A program made the translations under genes and the position numbers. 64,000 nt of DNA from Streptomyces inusitatus (GTDB lineage: Bacteria; Actinomycetota; Actinomycetes; Streptomycetales; Streptomycetaceae), in the NCBI RefSeq assembly GCF_014651115.1, contig NZ_BMWG01000022.1, positions 62,001 to 126,000 of the forward strand, read 5' to 3'. Positions 8,291 to 16,769 of this stretch are shown in pieces (position 1 is the stretch's first letter; the number at the start of each line of letters is the position of its first letter). The notes under the pieces are model-generated. The model saw nothing but the letters and a program-made list of their open reading frames with translations. It was not told the origin of the DNA and did not search any database.

Positions 8291-8796
8291 GCCACCACGT
8301 TCTACGGGCAGACGGCTGGACAGACTGCCGAGCAGGAGGCAGATCACTCCAACGAGCGGTCCCCGGCGCTTTGGCTTGCCAGGGCGTACTGGAGCCCAGC
8401 GGTGCGCGGCCCGCCTCGGCCTCTTCGCTGCCGTGGTGCTGCTACGGCTTTCCTGCGTGGAGTCGAGTCTCGCCGCCGTCCTGCCCGTACGACCGCATCG
8501 GGGCCTGGTGCGCGCCGCCCCTGCTCCCGAAGGCGTGGGTGGACCAGACCGCCGACTGCGGCCGGATCGTCTCCCATCGTGCACGACAGCCGGGGTCGTG
8601 TTCACTCCAGTGAGATGGCGGGCATCCCGGGGTGCTGGAGGTGTTGCCCGGCCGCGTCGATGGTGAGGCGGAAGGTTTCCGGGCCGGGGTGGCCCGCCGT
8701 CGTGTGGGCGTCGAGCACCCCGCCGGAGGGCGGGGGCTCGGCCGCTACGGAGCCCGGTGGCCCGGGGAAGGGGAGGTGGCGGGGCTTGGGGTGTTT
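8291..8796. other. Intergenic region with possible gene remnant
   Basis: About 500 bases between the HicA-like pair and the first DUF397 gene. The only credible coding trace is on the minus strand: a GTG at 8718 opens 38 codons (MLDAHTTAGHPGPETF... to AISLE) stopping at 8602. It has protein-like composition but no detectable ribosome site and no recognised domain. The remaining sequence is GC-rich in all frames and shows nothing convincing. Confidence 0.35.
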
Positions 8797-9009
8797 CTAC
8801 AGCTCGCTGGAGCGGGCGAGGGTGAGCAGGCCGGTGAAGGCGGAGGGGGAGAGCATCAGGGTGGGGCCGGTTGGGTTCTTGCTGTCGCGGATGGGGATGG
8901 TGCCGGTGGTGGAGGTGTGGTCGGGGGCCCACTCGACGCACGCACCGCCGTTCACGGTGCTGTAGGAGGACTTGACCCACCGAAGCGGGGAGGAGTCGGT
9001 CTTGGCCAT
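8797..9009 (-). CDS. DUF397 domain protein, downstream copy
   Basis: A 70-residue DUF397 protein (core RWVKSSYSTVNGGACVEWAPD, then RDSKNPTGPTLMLSPSAF). DUF397 proteins are short partners of XRE/DUF5753 regulators in Streptomyces, and some of these pairs behave like toxin-antitoxin or developmental switch systems. This copy lies 148 bases downstream of a second one. By my alignment the two share 54 of 70 residues, so they arose by tandem duplication. Both retain the VEWAPD and RDSKNP motifs, so neither looks decayed. Confidence 0.9.
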   Translation of the reverse strand: MAKTDSSPLRWVKSSYSTVNGGACVEWAPDHTSTTGTIPIRDSKNPTGPTLMLSPSAFTGLLTLARSSEL

Positions 9010-9157
9010 CGCGCATTGCCCCTTCGCGGCTTTTCGAGCATGGCAGTGGACAGTTCGCGGTCTGGATACCCGTGCGTCCGCGACTCCATGTGCGACCGAG
9101 CCCCACCGTTCCGGAAGATGGGAAACGGCGGGGCTCGGGGTGGTGTTGTACGGGTGA

Positions 9158-9370
9158 CTAGACGGCGCTGGACCGGGCGAGGGTGACCAGACCGGCGAAC
9201 GCGGAGGGGGAGACCATCAGGGTCGGCCCGGCCGGGTTCTTGCTGTCACGGACCGGGACGGTGCCGGTGGCGGACGCGTAGTCCGGGGCCCACTCGACGC
9301 AATCACCACCGTTCGAGGTGCTGTACGAGGACTTGACCCACCGAAGCGGGGAAGAGCTGGTCGTGCTCAT
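9158..9370 (-). CDS. DUF397 domain protein, coupled to the XRE regulator
   Basis: A 70-residue DUF397 protein (RWVKSSYSTSNGGDCVEWAPD and RDSKNPAGPTLMVSPSAF). Its ATG overlaps the stop codon of the upstream XRE gene by one base (TAATG), so translation is coupled. This is the classic gene order of the family, and the product is expected to act with, or be held in check by, the adjacent regulator. The downstream near-copy at 8797 suggests local duplication of this gene alone. Confidence 0.92.
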   Translation of the reverse strand: MSTTSSSPLRWVKSSYSTSNGGDCVEWAPDYASATGTVPVRDSKNPAGPTLMVSPSAFAGLVTLARSSAV

Positions 9371-10200
9371 TACAGATTGCCCTTTCGTAGCTGTTCGATC
9401 ATGGCAACTGAGTCCGCCTGAGACATTGCCCCGAGCTGTAGTTGATGGTAGTTCCTCATCAACGGCAGTACGGATGACAGCTCACGGTCCAGATACGTAT
9501 GCGTCTGCGACTCCACGTAGGACATCAGGGACCGTTCGGGCATCGTCAGAAGAAAGACCATCCGAGTGAAAGGCTTGTCCTCCGCCATGGAGTACGGCGC
9601 GATCTGAAGCCCGGTGTGGGGAAGTGCGGCGAACTCGATCAGCCGTGCCAACTGGGCGTCCATGACGTCGGCTCCGCCGATCGGTCGGCGGAGACAGCTC
9701 TCGTCCAGCACCGCGAAGATCTGCGGGGCAGGAGTTCGGACGAGCCCCGCTTGCCGCTCTATCAAATAGTCGACCCGCTCAACGGCCTGTTCGGGGGTGA
9801 TGTCCCCACGCCGCACCGCCCCGGCAGCCATGGCGCTCGCGTACTCGCGCGTCTGAAGGAGACCGGGAATCACTCCCGACTCGAACAGCCTGATCTCCGA
9901 CGCCCGGCGCTCATGCCCGACATAGTCCGGGAACCCCTGCAACAGTGCCGTTCTCCGCACCGCCAGACTCTGACGTTCGAACTGATCTCCGGTGTCGAAA
10001 ACCCTATCAACGCTGGACGCGAAACGCTGAGTTGGCGGGCGTCGACCAATTTCCACGGCGGATACGTGCGACCCGGTGCACCCGAGCCTTTCGGCCATTT
10101 CCTCCTGGGTCCAGCCGCGCGCATCCCGCATAGTGCGCAGACGCGCGCCGAAAGCCGCCCCGGGCCCGCTCTCGGGGTCCAACTCCCTGCGGTTCGCCAT
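9370..10200 (-). CDS. XRE-family regulator with DUF5753 domain
   Basis: A 276-residue DNA-binding protein. The N-terminal helix-turn-helix (residues ~17-70: GARLRTMRDARGWTQEEMAERLG, then SHVSAVEIGRRPPT) is followed by a ~180-residue DUF5753 effector domain containing FESGVIPGLLQTREYA and PFTRMVFLLTMPE. ATG 10200 (MANRREL) has GGGAGTGGGG directly upstream; an earlier start would add eight residues. It heads a minus-strand unit with two DUF397 genes and is divergent from a small gene at 10338. The 137-base divergent region holds a palindrome that may be its operator. Confidence 0.92.
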   Translation of the reverse strand: MANRRELDPESGPGAAFGARLRTMRDARGWTQEEMAERLGCTGSHVSAVEIGRRPPTQRFASSVDRVFDTGDQFERQSLAVRRTALLQGFPDYVGHERRASEIRLFESGVIPGLLQTREYASAMAAGAVRRGDITPEQAVERVDYLIERQAGLVRTPAPQIFAVLDESCLRRPIGGADVMDAQLARLIEFAALPHTGLQIAPYSMAEDKPFTRMVFLLTMPERSLMSYVESQTHTYLDRELSSVLPLMRNYHQLQLGAMSQADSVAMIEQLRKGNL

Positions 10201-10274
10201 CCCCACTCCCGATTCATCAAGCAATCTGCATCAGTTGAACCCGCTCCGGACGTACGCCACTCTGCCATCACCGA

Positions 10275-10290
10275 GTAGTCGTCGTACTAC
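10275..10290. promoter_or_regulatory. Palindrome in the XRE divergent intergenic region
   Basis: GTAGT-N6-ACTAC, between the divergent XRE gene (ATG at 10200) and the small gene at 10338. Its position suggests the regulator's own operator. This is inferred from symmetry and location only; I know no consensus to test it against. Confidence 0.4.
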
Positions 10291-10337
10291 AGAGAGGAAT
10301 ATTCGGTGTCTGTCATGAGCGTTTTTCTGGAGGCGGC

Positions 10338-10562
10338 ATGAGCGGCGGGCTCGCGGTGGGGGACATCGCGTACGACGCCGACACCAGGGCGCTGGGGGTC
10401 GTGATGGCGGAATGCGCGACGCACTACGCCCTCCGGCCGGTCGATGGCGGCCTGGAGTGGGAGGCGGTGCGGGAGGACGTACGGCCGCCCACGGACGCCG
10501 ACCGGCTCTCGGCGGCCGTGGCCGAGCGGAACGCCAACAGCCGCAAGCGGACCTGGCAGTGA
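10338..10562 (+). CDS. Small conserved protein divergent from XRE/DUF397 module
   Basis: A 74-residue acidic protein with the pattern GDIAYDADTRALGVVMAE, then YALRPVDGGLEWEAV. GGAGG lies six bases before the ATG. Proteins with this 'GD..YD...G.VM' and 'LRP.GGG.EWE' pattern are, as I recall, common small genes beside XRE/DUF397 modules in Streptomyces, so it likely belongs to the same system. It has no known domain, no signal peptide and no membrane segment. Function unknown. Confidence 0.8.
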   Translation: MSGGLAVGDIAYDADTRALGVVMAECATHYALRPVDGGLEWEAVREDVRPPTDADRLSAAVAERNANSRKRTWQ

Positions 10563-10805
10563 CCCGCCGACACCCGACGGCGGCCCCGGCGGTCCCATAA
10601 GACCCCCGCTCCTGCGCGGCAGCGTCCCCCGGCGCTGCGGAAGATCGCGCGGAGCGGCGGACCCCCCGGCCGGGCGATGCGTGCCCGGCCGGGGGAAGGG
10701 GGAGCGGGCCCCGTGGCCCGTTCCCCGGCCCCGGCCGTCACCCGGTACCCACGCGGCGGCCGGGGCCATCCCCGTACCCACACCGAACGGACAGGAGACC
10801 AGGCA

Positions 10806-11204
10806 GTGCCACGCCGTACCCCAGCGGAGAAAGCAGCCGCCCGGAACCGCGTCATCGCCGACCGGAACACCGTCATCAACCGCTACGGCCAGGGCGACTC
10901 GCTCAGGGCCATCGCCCGGACGTACGACGTCCACGCGCCGTGGCTCGCGGCCCGCCTCACCCGCTGGGGCGTCGAGGTCCGCGCCCACGGCGGACATCCG
11001 ACCTCCCACACCCACGTACACAGGGACGGCGACACCGGAGCCGTCACCGCCCTCCGCTGTCCCGACCCCCGCTGCGGACGCGTCACCCGCGTGGAGCGCG
11101 ACCGCCTCGGCGAACACACCGTCCCGGCGAGCGGCACCCGCTGCGCGCTCTCCGAGGCCCAGGTGCAGGACAGGGCGCACACCGCCGCCGGGCCCGCCCG
11201 ATGA
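10806..11204 (+). CDS. Helix-turn-helix protein with C-terminal Cys motif
   Basis: A 132-residue basic protein. It begins with an Arg/Ala-rich helix (RRTPAEKAAARNRVIADRNTVI), followed by a resolvase/Hin-like helix-turn-helix (NRYGQGDSLRAIARTYDVHAPWLAARLTRWGVEVR). The C-terminal part has Cys residues spaced C-x4-C (RCPDPRCGR) with one more Cys near the end, so it may bind a metal. The GTG at 10806 has AGGAG eight bases upstream; longer reading frames exist but start in low-complexity sequence. Likely a DNA-binding protein; target unknown. Confidence 0.65.
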   Translation: MPRRTPAEKAAARNRVIADRNTVINRYGQGDSLRAIARTYDVHAPWLAARLTRWGVEVRAHGGHPTSHTHVHRDGDTGAVTALRCPDPRCGRVTRVERDRLGEHTVPASGTRCALSEAQVQDRAHTAAGPAR

Positions 11205-11217
11205 CATCCTGATCAGC

Positions 11218-11952
11218 ATGAACAGACCGGAAATCCATCTCGCCGTCGCCCCCGGGCTGCGGCTGTTCGTCCCGTCGGAGTACCGCGAGGGCCGGACGCC
11301 CCTGATCACCGACGGCTCCTCGACGCTCGGCCATGTCATCGAGTCACTGGGCGTCCCGCTCACCGAGGCGGGCCGGCTGCTGGTCGACGGCGAGCCGGTG
11401 ACGGTCGCTCACATCCCGCGCGAGGGCGAGAGCGTCGAGGTCTTCGCGGTCGAACGCCCGCAGCCGGTGCCCGGCGCCCCGCTGCGGTTCCTGCTCGACG
11501 TCCACCTCGGCACGCTCGCCCGGCGGCTGCGGCTGCTCGGCGTGGACGCCGCGTACGAGAGCGAGGACATCGGGGACCCGGCGCTCGCCGCGCTCTCCGC
11601 GAAGGAGCGGCGGGTGCTGCTCTCCCGGGACCGGGGGCTGCTGCGCCGCCGCGAGATCTGGGCCGGGGCCTATGTCTACAGCGACCGCCCGGAGGAGCAG
11701 TTGAGGGACGTACTGGAGCGGTTCGCCCCCGCGCTCGCGCCCTGGAGCCGCTGCACCGCGTGCAACGGGCCGCTGCGCGAGGCCGACAAGGACACGGTGC
11801 GGGACCAGTTGGAGCAGGGCACCCAGCGGTCGTACGACGTGTTCGCCCAGTGCTTCGCGTGCGAACGGGTGTACTGGCGGGGCGCGCACCACGCCCGGCT
11901 GGAGGCGATCGTCGACGAAGCGATGCGGGAGTTCGGCGGGGCGGTCGCGTAA
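11218..11952 (+). CDS. Mut7-C RNase domain protein with ubiquitin-like N-terminus
   Basis: A 244-residue two-domain protein. The N-terminal ~85 residues (IHLAVAPGLRLFVP ... ESVEVFAVERPQP) match the ThiS/MoaD-like 'Mut7-C ubiquitin' fold. The C-terminal Mut7-C domain starts with the PIN-like motif FLLDVHLGTLARRLRLLGVD, continues through LLSRDRGLLRR, and ends in a zinc ribbon with two CxxC motifs (CTAC, CFAC). The acidic residues D and RD/R fit a PIN-like nuclease site. Family members are predicted RNA-processing nucleases, but their substrate is not established. It stands alone, 13 bases after the HTH gene. Confidence 0.9.
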   Translation: MNRPEIHLAVAPGLRLFVPSEYREGRTPLITDGSSTLGHVIESLGVPLTEAGRLLVDGEPVTVAHIPREGESVEVFAVERPQPVPGAPLRFLLDVHLGTLARRLRLLGVDAAYESEDIGDPALAALSAKERRVLLSRDRGLLRRREIWAGAYVYSDRPEEQLRDVLERFAPALAPWSRCTACNGPLREADKDTVRDQLEQGTQRSYDVFAQCFACERVYWRGAHHARLEAIVDEAMREFGGAVA

Positions 11953-12091
11953 CTCACCTGGCGGACAAGGGAATTGATCACGATCACGGCGGCCATGACG
12001 GCGTGATCACCGGGGCCCGGAGTAGCGTGGCGGACGAGCTGATCGACCACCATCCCCCGGCCGTCCGCGCGTCGGCCTGAAGGAGGCAGCC

Positions 12092-13561
12092 ATGAGCCGA
12101 ACCGACGGAACCGACGGAACCGACGGAACCGACGGACCATCCGATCCGGGCGGTCCCGGTCCCGGTCCCGACCCGGAAGTCCTGGTCGTCGGCGCGGGAC
12201 CCACCGGGCTGCTGCTCGCCGGGGACCTCGCCGCCGCGGGCGTCCGCGTCGCCCTGATCGAGCGCCGCCCGTCCGGCACCAGCTCCCTGACCCGCGCCTT
12301 CGCCGTGCACGCCCGGACCCTGGAGCAGTTGGACGCCCGCGACCTCGCCGACGAGCTGATCACCCGGGGGACGCCCACCAACGGCATCGTCTTCCTCGGC
12401 AGCACCGTCCTCGACCTCAACCGGCTGTCGACCCGCTTCCCCTTCGTGCTGGTCACCCCTCAGTACGAGGTGGAACGCCTGCTGGAGCGGCGCGCCCGCG
12501 CCGCCGGTGTCACCTTCCGCCACGAGACCGAGCTGACGAGCCTGACCCAGACCGCCGGCGAGGTCATCGCCGGGGTGACCTCGGCCGACGGCACCCACTC
12601 CACGATCCGCGCCCGCTACGCCGTCGGCACGGACGGCGCGCACAGCTCCGTACGCCGCCTGCTGGGGACGCCCTTCCCGGGCAAGGCGGTGATCCGCTCG
12701 ATGATCCTCGCGGACGTACGGCTGACGGAGCCGCCCTCGGAGCGGATCGCGGCCTTCGCCACGGGCGACGCGGTCGCCTTCGTCGCCCCCTTCGGGGACG
12801 GCTGGTACCGGATCATCGCGTGGCGCCGCGACCGCCAGGTCCCCGACACGGCCCCCGTCGAGCTGGCGGAGCTGCGCGAGATCACCCGTGCCGTCTACGG
12901 CACCGACCTCGGCATGCACGACGCCCGCTGGGTCTCCCGCTTCCACTCCGACGAACGCCAGGTCCCCTCCTACCGGAACGGCCGGGTCTTCCTCGCGGGC
13001 GACGCGGCGCACGTCCACTCCCCGGCGGGCGGCCAGGGCATGAACACCGGCCTCCAGGACGCGGCCAACCTCTCCTGGAAGCTGGCCTCGGTCGTCCGGG
13101 GCGAGGCCCCCGAGCCCGAGACCCTCCTCGACAGCTACCACGCGGAACGGCACCCGGTCGGGGCGATGGTCGTCCGCTCCAGCGGCACGATGCTCCGTAT
13201 GGTCGTCGCCCACACCCGGCCCGTGCTGGCGCTGCGCTCGGCCGCCATCCGCCTGCTCGCCGCCGTCCCCGCCGCCGGGGACCTGGCCGCCGGGCAGATC
13301 TCCGGCATCGGCATCTCCTACTCCCGGCCCCGGGGATCCCACCCGCTGACCGGGCGGCGCGCCCCCGATCTGCGGCTGGCGGAGGGCCGTCTCCACGAGC
13401 TGCTGCGCGGCGGCACGCACATCCTGGTGGCACCGCCCGGAGCGAAGCCCTCCGAGGCCCCCTCCCCGGCGCGGACCGTCACCGCGCACTGGGCATCGGA
13501 CCGGCGCGACGCGCTGCTGATCCGCCCCGACGGCTACATCGCCTGGGCGGGCCGGGCCTGA
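12092..13561 (+). CDS. FAD-dependent aromatic hydroxylase-type monooxygenase
   Basis: A 489-residue class A flavoprotein monooxygenase of the PheA/TfdB/MhpA type, which hydroxylates aromatic or polyketide-like substrates using NAD(P)H and oxygen. It has the dinucleotide motif VVGAGPTGLLLAGDLA, the DG motif in GTDGAHSSVRRLLG, and the GDAAHVHSPAGGQGMNTGLQ motif that binds FAD. AAGGAGG precedes the ATG. A four-fold TDG repeat, from a 9-bp DNA repeat, sits at the extreme N-terminus and is probably unstructured. No pathway genes surround it, so the natural substrate is unknown; rifampicin- or tetracycline-modifying enzymes are among its relatives. Confidence 0.9.
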   Translation: MSRTDGTDGTDGTDGPSDPGGPGPGPDPEVLVVGAGPTGLLLAGDLAAAGVRVALIERRPSGTSSLTRAFAVHARTLEQLDARDLADELITRGTPTNGIVFLGSTVLDLNRLSTRFPFVLVTPQYEVERLLERRARAAGVTFRHETELTSLTQTAGEVIAGVTSADGTHSTIRARYAVGTDGAHSSVRRLLGTPFPGKAVIRSMILADVRLTEPPSERIAAFATGDAVAFVAPFGDGWYRIIAWRRDRQVPDTAPVELAELREITRAVYGTDLGMHDARWVSRFHSDERQVPSYRNGRVFLAGDAAHVHSPAGGQGMNTGLQDAANLSWKLASVVRGEAPEPETLLDSYHAERHPVGAMVVRSSGTMLRMVVAHTRPVLALRSAAIRLLAAVPAAGDLAAGQISGIGISYSRPRGSHPLTGRRAPDLRLAEGRLHELLRGGTHILVAPPGAKPSEAPSPARTVTAHWASDRRDALLIRPDGYIAWAGRA

Positions 13562-13599
13562 CGCCCGGAGGGCGCCGGGGCGCATGACAGGGTGTTCCC

Positions 13600-13935
13600 A
13601 TGCTCGTTCTGCGCTCCGCCGCCCTCTTCGTCGTCGCCGCCCTCTTCGAGATCGGCGGGGCATGGCTGGTGTGGCAGGGGTTCCGGGAGCACCGCGGCTG
13701 GATCTGGATCGGCGCGGGCGTCATCGCACTCGGCGCGTACGGCTTCGTGGCCACACTCCAGCCGGACGGCGAGTTCGGCCGGATCCTCGCCGCGTACGGC
13801 GGGGTCTTCGTCGCGGGCTCCATCGCCTGGGGCATGGTCGCCGACGGCTACCGGCCCGACCGCTGGGACGTGATCGGCGCGCTGGTCTGCCTGGCGGGGA
13901 TGGCCCTGATCATGTACGGGCCCCGGGGGCGCTGA
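13600..13935 (+). CDS. UPF0060 (YnfA-like) small membrane protein
   Basis: A 111-residue protein with four predicted membrane helices. The sequence AALFEIGGAWLVWQGFREHRGWIWIGAGVIALGAYGF and the later AAYGGVFVAGSIAWGMVADGYRPDRWD block are hallmarks of the UPF0060/YnfA family. These proteins resemble small multidrug transporters, and a transport role has been proposed for some. It starts at ATG 13600, 38 bases after the monooxygenase, probably in the same transcript, and converges on the TetR gene at 14039. Confidence 0.93.
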   Translation: MLVLRSAALFVVAALFEIGGAWLVWQGFREHRGWIWIGAGVIALGAYGFVATLQPDGEFGRILAAYGGVFVAGSIAWGMVADGYRPDRWDVIGALVCLAGMALIMYGPRGR

Positions 13936-14038
13936 GCCGCTCGGCCCGGAGCCCCGGGGCGCTGAGCCTGCGGGGGGGGCGGGGCCCCGGGCCGAGCCCC
14001 GGCGGCTCATCACCCGCGCGAAAGCACCCGGTTCGGCT

Positions 14039-14695
14039 TCACGGCCGAGTGCGTCGCTCGGCCGCGTCGAACGCGGGCGAGAGCGGGGCCAGCGCCGCGC
14101 GGAGCTGGTCCGGCAGGGAGCCGGAAGGCACGACCAGCCCTCCGCCGCCGAAGCTCCCGGCGGCCCCTTCGTTCCCGGCCGGCTGGAGCCAGCCTTCCAG
14201 CGCGATGCGCACCGCCGCGGCGACACCTGCCGCGAGAACACGAGCCGTGTACGTTCCGGCGTCGTCCAGGCATTCGGCGATCACCGCCGCAAGAGGGTGC
14301 TCGATGCCGGCGGTGGCATCGAGGAACGCGTCGCGCAGCGCGGTCCGGGTGATGATCAGCAGAAGTGCCGCGTGTTCACGCTCACCGGTGTTCGTGTACT
14401 GCTCGACCACCGCTTCGGTGACGACATCGGCCAGGCGCGCTCCTGCGGGCCGGGCGGCGACCGCCGCCGCGATTCGCGCCTCCCGGTCCGCGGTGACAGC
14501 GGAGACGATCGCCTGTTCGCGGCTGGCGAAGTAGTTGTTGTAGGTGCGCGGCGAGACCCCGGCCGCCTCGGCGATGTCTTCGACCCGCACCTGGTCCGGT
14601 CCGCGCTCCATGGCCAGGCGCAGGGCCGCCTCACGCAGCGCCTCGCGTGTGGCCTTCTTCTTACGCTCCCGCAGCCCTGGTGGTGGTGTCGTCAC
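14039..14695 (-). CDS. TetR/AcrR family transcriptional regulator
   Basis: A 218-residue repressor-type protein. The N-terminal helix-turn-helix reads LREAALRLAMERGPDQVRVEDIAEAAGVSPRTYNNYFASREQAI (residues ~15-60), followed by a ligand-binding domain with an Ala/Gly-rich C-terminus. I chose GTG 14695 since the reading frame upstream covers a palindromic operator at 14720-14745. An ATG at 14749 would put that operator inside the gene. It is divergent from the barrel protein at 14797, and the shared operator suggests it represses both itself and that gene. Ligand unknown. Confidence 0.9.
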   Translation of the reverse strand: MTTPPPGLRERKKKATREALREAALRLAMERGPDQVRVEDIAEAAGVSPRTYNNYFASREQAIVSAVTADREARIAAAVAARPAGARLADVVTEAVVEQYTNTGEREHAALLLIITRTALRDAFLDATAGIEHPLAAVIAECLDDAGTYTARVLAAGVAAAVRIALEGWLQPAGNEGAAGSFGGGGLVVPSGSLPDQLRAALAPLSPAFDAAERRTRP

Positions 14696-14719
14696 GATGT
14701 CAGCGTTCCACACAGGAAT

Positions 14720-14745
14720 GCGTGGACGCAAACTTGCGTGCACGC
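14720..14745. promoter_or_regulatory. TetR-type operator between divergent genes
   Basis: GCGTGGACGCAA, two bases, then TTGCGTGCACGC: an inverted repeat of 12 bp per arm with one mismatch, extended by one more pair on each side. It lies 25 bases before the TetR GTG and 51 bases before the divergent ATG at 14797. Size and position are typical for autoregulating TetR proteins. Confidence 0.75.
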
Positions 14746-14796
14746 ACATTTCCTGTCAGCCTCGATTCGGCCGAGACCGACAGAAGGGACGTCGCC

Positions 14797-15822
14797 ATGC
14801 GCGCAAGGGGAATGACCTACAGCACCGGATTCGTTGTGCACGGCCAGATTTCCCACGAGCCCTTCGATCCCGCGGTGGTCCGGCGCGAGCTCGCCATCAT
14901 CCGCGACCACCTGCACTGCAACGCGGTCCAGATCATCGGCGGCGACCCGGACCGGCTGGAGTCGGCCGCCGGCTTCGCCGCCGAACTCGGTCTGGAGGTC
15001 TGGTTCTCGCCCTATCCGCTGGAGCTGGATCCGGACCGGATCCTCGCGCTCTTCCGTGACTGTGCCGAGCGGGCGGAGCGACTCCGACGGCAGGGGGCCG
15101 CGGTCGTGTTTGTCGCAGGGGTCGAGCTGAGCGTGATGAACCGCGGGTTCCTGCCCGGAAAGAGCCCGGAGGAGCGGGTCGAGCAGCTCATGAGCCGACC
15201 CGAGCGACGGGCCGAGGCGATGCGTGAGCTCGGCGTGCGCGTCAACGCATTCCTCGGCGATGCCGCGGCCACGGTCCGCGAACGCTTCCAGGGCGCGCTC
15301 ACCTACGCCTCCATCCAGTTCGAGCAGGTCGACTGGACGCCCTTCGACATCGTGACGTTCGAGCTGATCCGCTCCGCCGAGGTCGCCGACCGGTTCCGGG
15401 ACGCCGTGCGCAGCCTGGCCCAGGGCCCGAAGCCGCTCGCCGTCACCGGCTTCGGCACCGCGGCCTACCAGGGCGCGGGAGACCGCGGTGGGCGCGTGCT
15501 GGAAGTGGTCGAGCACGACCCGCGAACCAAGGCACCTGTCCGGCTGAACGGCGCATACGAGCGGGACGAGGCAGGCCAGGCCGCATACCTGAGCGAACTC
15601 CTGGAAATCTTCGAGACTGAGGGCGTGGACAGCGCGTTCGTGTTCCTGTTCGCCCTGCCCGGCTATCCGCACCGCCCGGACGGCGACCCCCGGGACGACT
15701 TGGACCGGGCCGGCCTGGGCATCGTCAAACTCCTCGAAGGGCGCCGGGGAGAGACCTATCCCGACATGGAATGGGAACCCAAGGCCGCCTTCGCGGCAGT
15801 GGCCCGGCGGTATCGGAGGTGA
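14797..15822 (+). CDS. TIM-barrel protein of the 'abortive infection' annotated family
   Basis: A 341-residue soluble protein starting MRARGMTYSTGFVVHGQ. The alternating strand/helix pattern (VVRRELAIIRDHLHCNAVQIIGG, LGLEVWFSPYPLELD, AAVVFVAGVELSVMNRGFLPG, ITYASIQFEQVDWTPFDIVTFELIR, PLAVTGFGTAAYQGA) is that of a glycoside-hydrolase-like TIM barrel. Similar Streptomyces proteins are annotated 'abortive phage infection protein', a label I do not think rests on experiments in this genus. Candidate acid residues are E in AGVELSVMNRG and the E/D near the barrel ends. GAAGGGAC precedes the ATG. It is divergent from a TetR gene with an operator between. Confidence 0.78.
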   Translation: MRARGMTYSTGFVVHGQISHEPFDPAVVRRELAIIRDHLHCNAVQIIGGDPDRLESAAGFAAELGLEVWFSPYPLELDPDRILALFRDCAERAERLRRQGAAVVFVAGVELSVMNRGFLPGKSPEERVEQLMSRPERRAEAMRELGVRVNAFLGDAAATVRERFQGALTYASIQFEQVDWTPFDIVTFELIRSAEVADRFRDAVRSLAQGPKPLAVTGFGTAAYQGAGDRGGRVLEVVEHDPRTKAPVRLNGAYERDEAGQAAYLSELLEIFETEGVDSAFVFLFALPGYPHRPDGDPRDDLDRAGLGIVKLLEGRRGETYPDMEWEPKAAFAAVARRYRR

Positions 15823-15962
15823 CAGACCCCTGGCGGACGGAAGCGGTATTCACCGAACTTGCCGCAGACCTCGCGCCGGTCCACCGCCGCCGCGATCCTC
15901 GGGCCGGCCCCCGCCTATCCTGGCGGCGTCGTTCGATCGATCACCCGCGCGAGGAGCAGGAC

Positions 15963-16724
15963 ATGACCACCGGTACCCCCGTCGCCGTCGTCACCGGAGC
16001 CAGCAGCGGCATCGGGGCCGCCACCGCGCGCCGGCTGGCCGCCGCCGGATATCACGTGGTGCTCGCCGCGCGCCGGGCGGAGCGGATCGAGGCGCTCGCC
16101 GGGGAACTCGTCTCGGCGGGCCACCGGGCCACCGCCCACACCCTCGACGTCACCGACCGGGCGGCCGTCGACGCCTTCGCCGCCGGTCTCGACCGCTGTG
16201 ACGTACTGATCAACAACGCCGGGGGCGCGCTCGGCGCGGACCCGGTCGCCACCGGCGACCCCGCCGACTGGCGGCGCATGTTCGAGGTCAATGTGATCGG
16301 CACCCTGCACACCACCCAGGCCCTGCTGCCCGCGCTGACCGAGAGCGGCGACGGCACGGTGGTCGTCCTCACCTCCACGGCGGGCCACGGCACCTACGAG
16401 GGCGGCGCGGGCTATGTCGCCGCCAAGCACGGCGCGCACGTCCTCGCCGAGACCCTCCGGCTGGAGATCGTCGGCACCCCGGTGCGCGTGATCGAGATCG
16501 CGCCCGGGATGGTCAGGACCGAGGAGTTCGCCACGACCCGCTTCCACGGCGACGCCGAGAAGGCCGCCAAGGTCTACGCGGGCGTGCCCGAGCCGCTCAC
16601 GGCCGACGACATCGCCGACACCATCACCTGGGCGGTGACCCGCCCGCCGCACGTCAACATCGACCTGCTGATGGTCCGCCCCCGGGTGCAGGCCTCCAAC
16701 ACCAAGGTGCACCGGGAGCTGTGA
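15963..16724 (+). CDS. Short-chain dehydrogenase/reductase (SDR)
   Basis: A 253-residue classical SDR that uses NAD(P) to oxidise or reduce an alcohol/carbonyl substrate. Motifs: TGASSGIG at residues ~11-18, NNAGG near 85, and the catalytic Tyr-x3-Lys in GYVAAKHGAH; the Ser partner lies in VLTSTAGHG. The arginines in AARRAERIEAL suggest NADP preference. ATG 15963 has GAGGAG just upstream. Close relatives include YdfG-type serine/3-hydroxy acid dehydrogenases. Substrate unknown. It converges on rtcB, with 45 bases between the stops. Confidence 0.92.
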   Translation: MTTGTPVAVVTGASSGIGAATARRLAAAGYHVVLAARRAERIEALAGELVSAGHRATAHTLDVTDRAAVDAFAAGLDRCDVLINNAGGALGADPVATGDPADWRRMFEVNVIGTLHTTQALLPALTESGDGTVVVLTSTAGHGTYEGGAGYVAAKHGAHVLAETLRLEIVGTPVRVIEIAPGMVRTEEFATTRFHGDAEKAAKVYAGVPEPLTADDIADTITWAVTRPPHVNIDLLMVRPRVQASNTKVHREL

Positions 16725-16769
16725 AGCGGCCGAGGCACCAAGGCTCTTAGCCTCTTAGGCTCTTAAGGC

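Noticed and set aside
7364..8965. A 533-codon plus-strand frame spanning the small genes
   Set aside because: It is read opposite three minus-strand genes with better-supported products; composition is Pro/Arg/Ser-rich noise.
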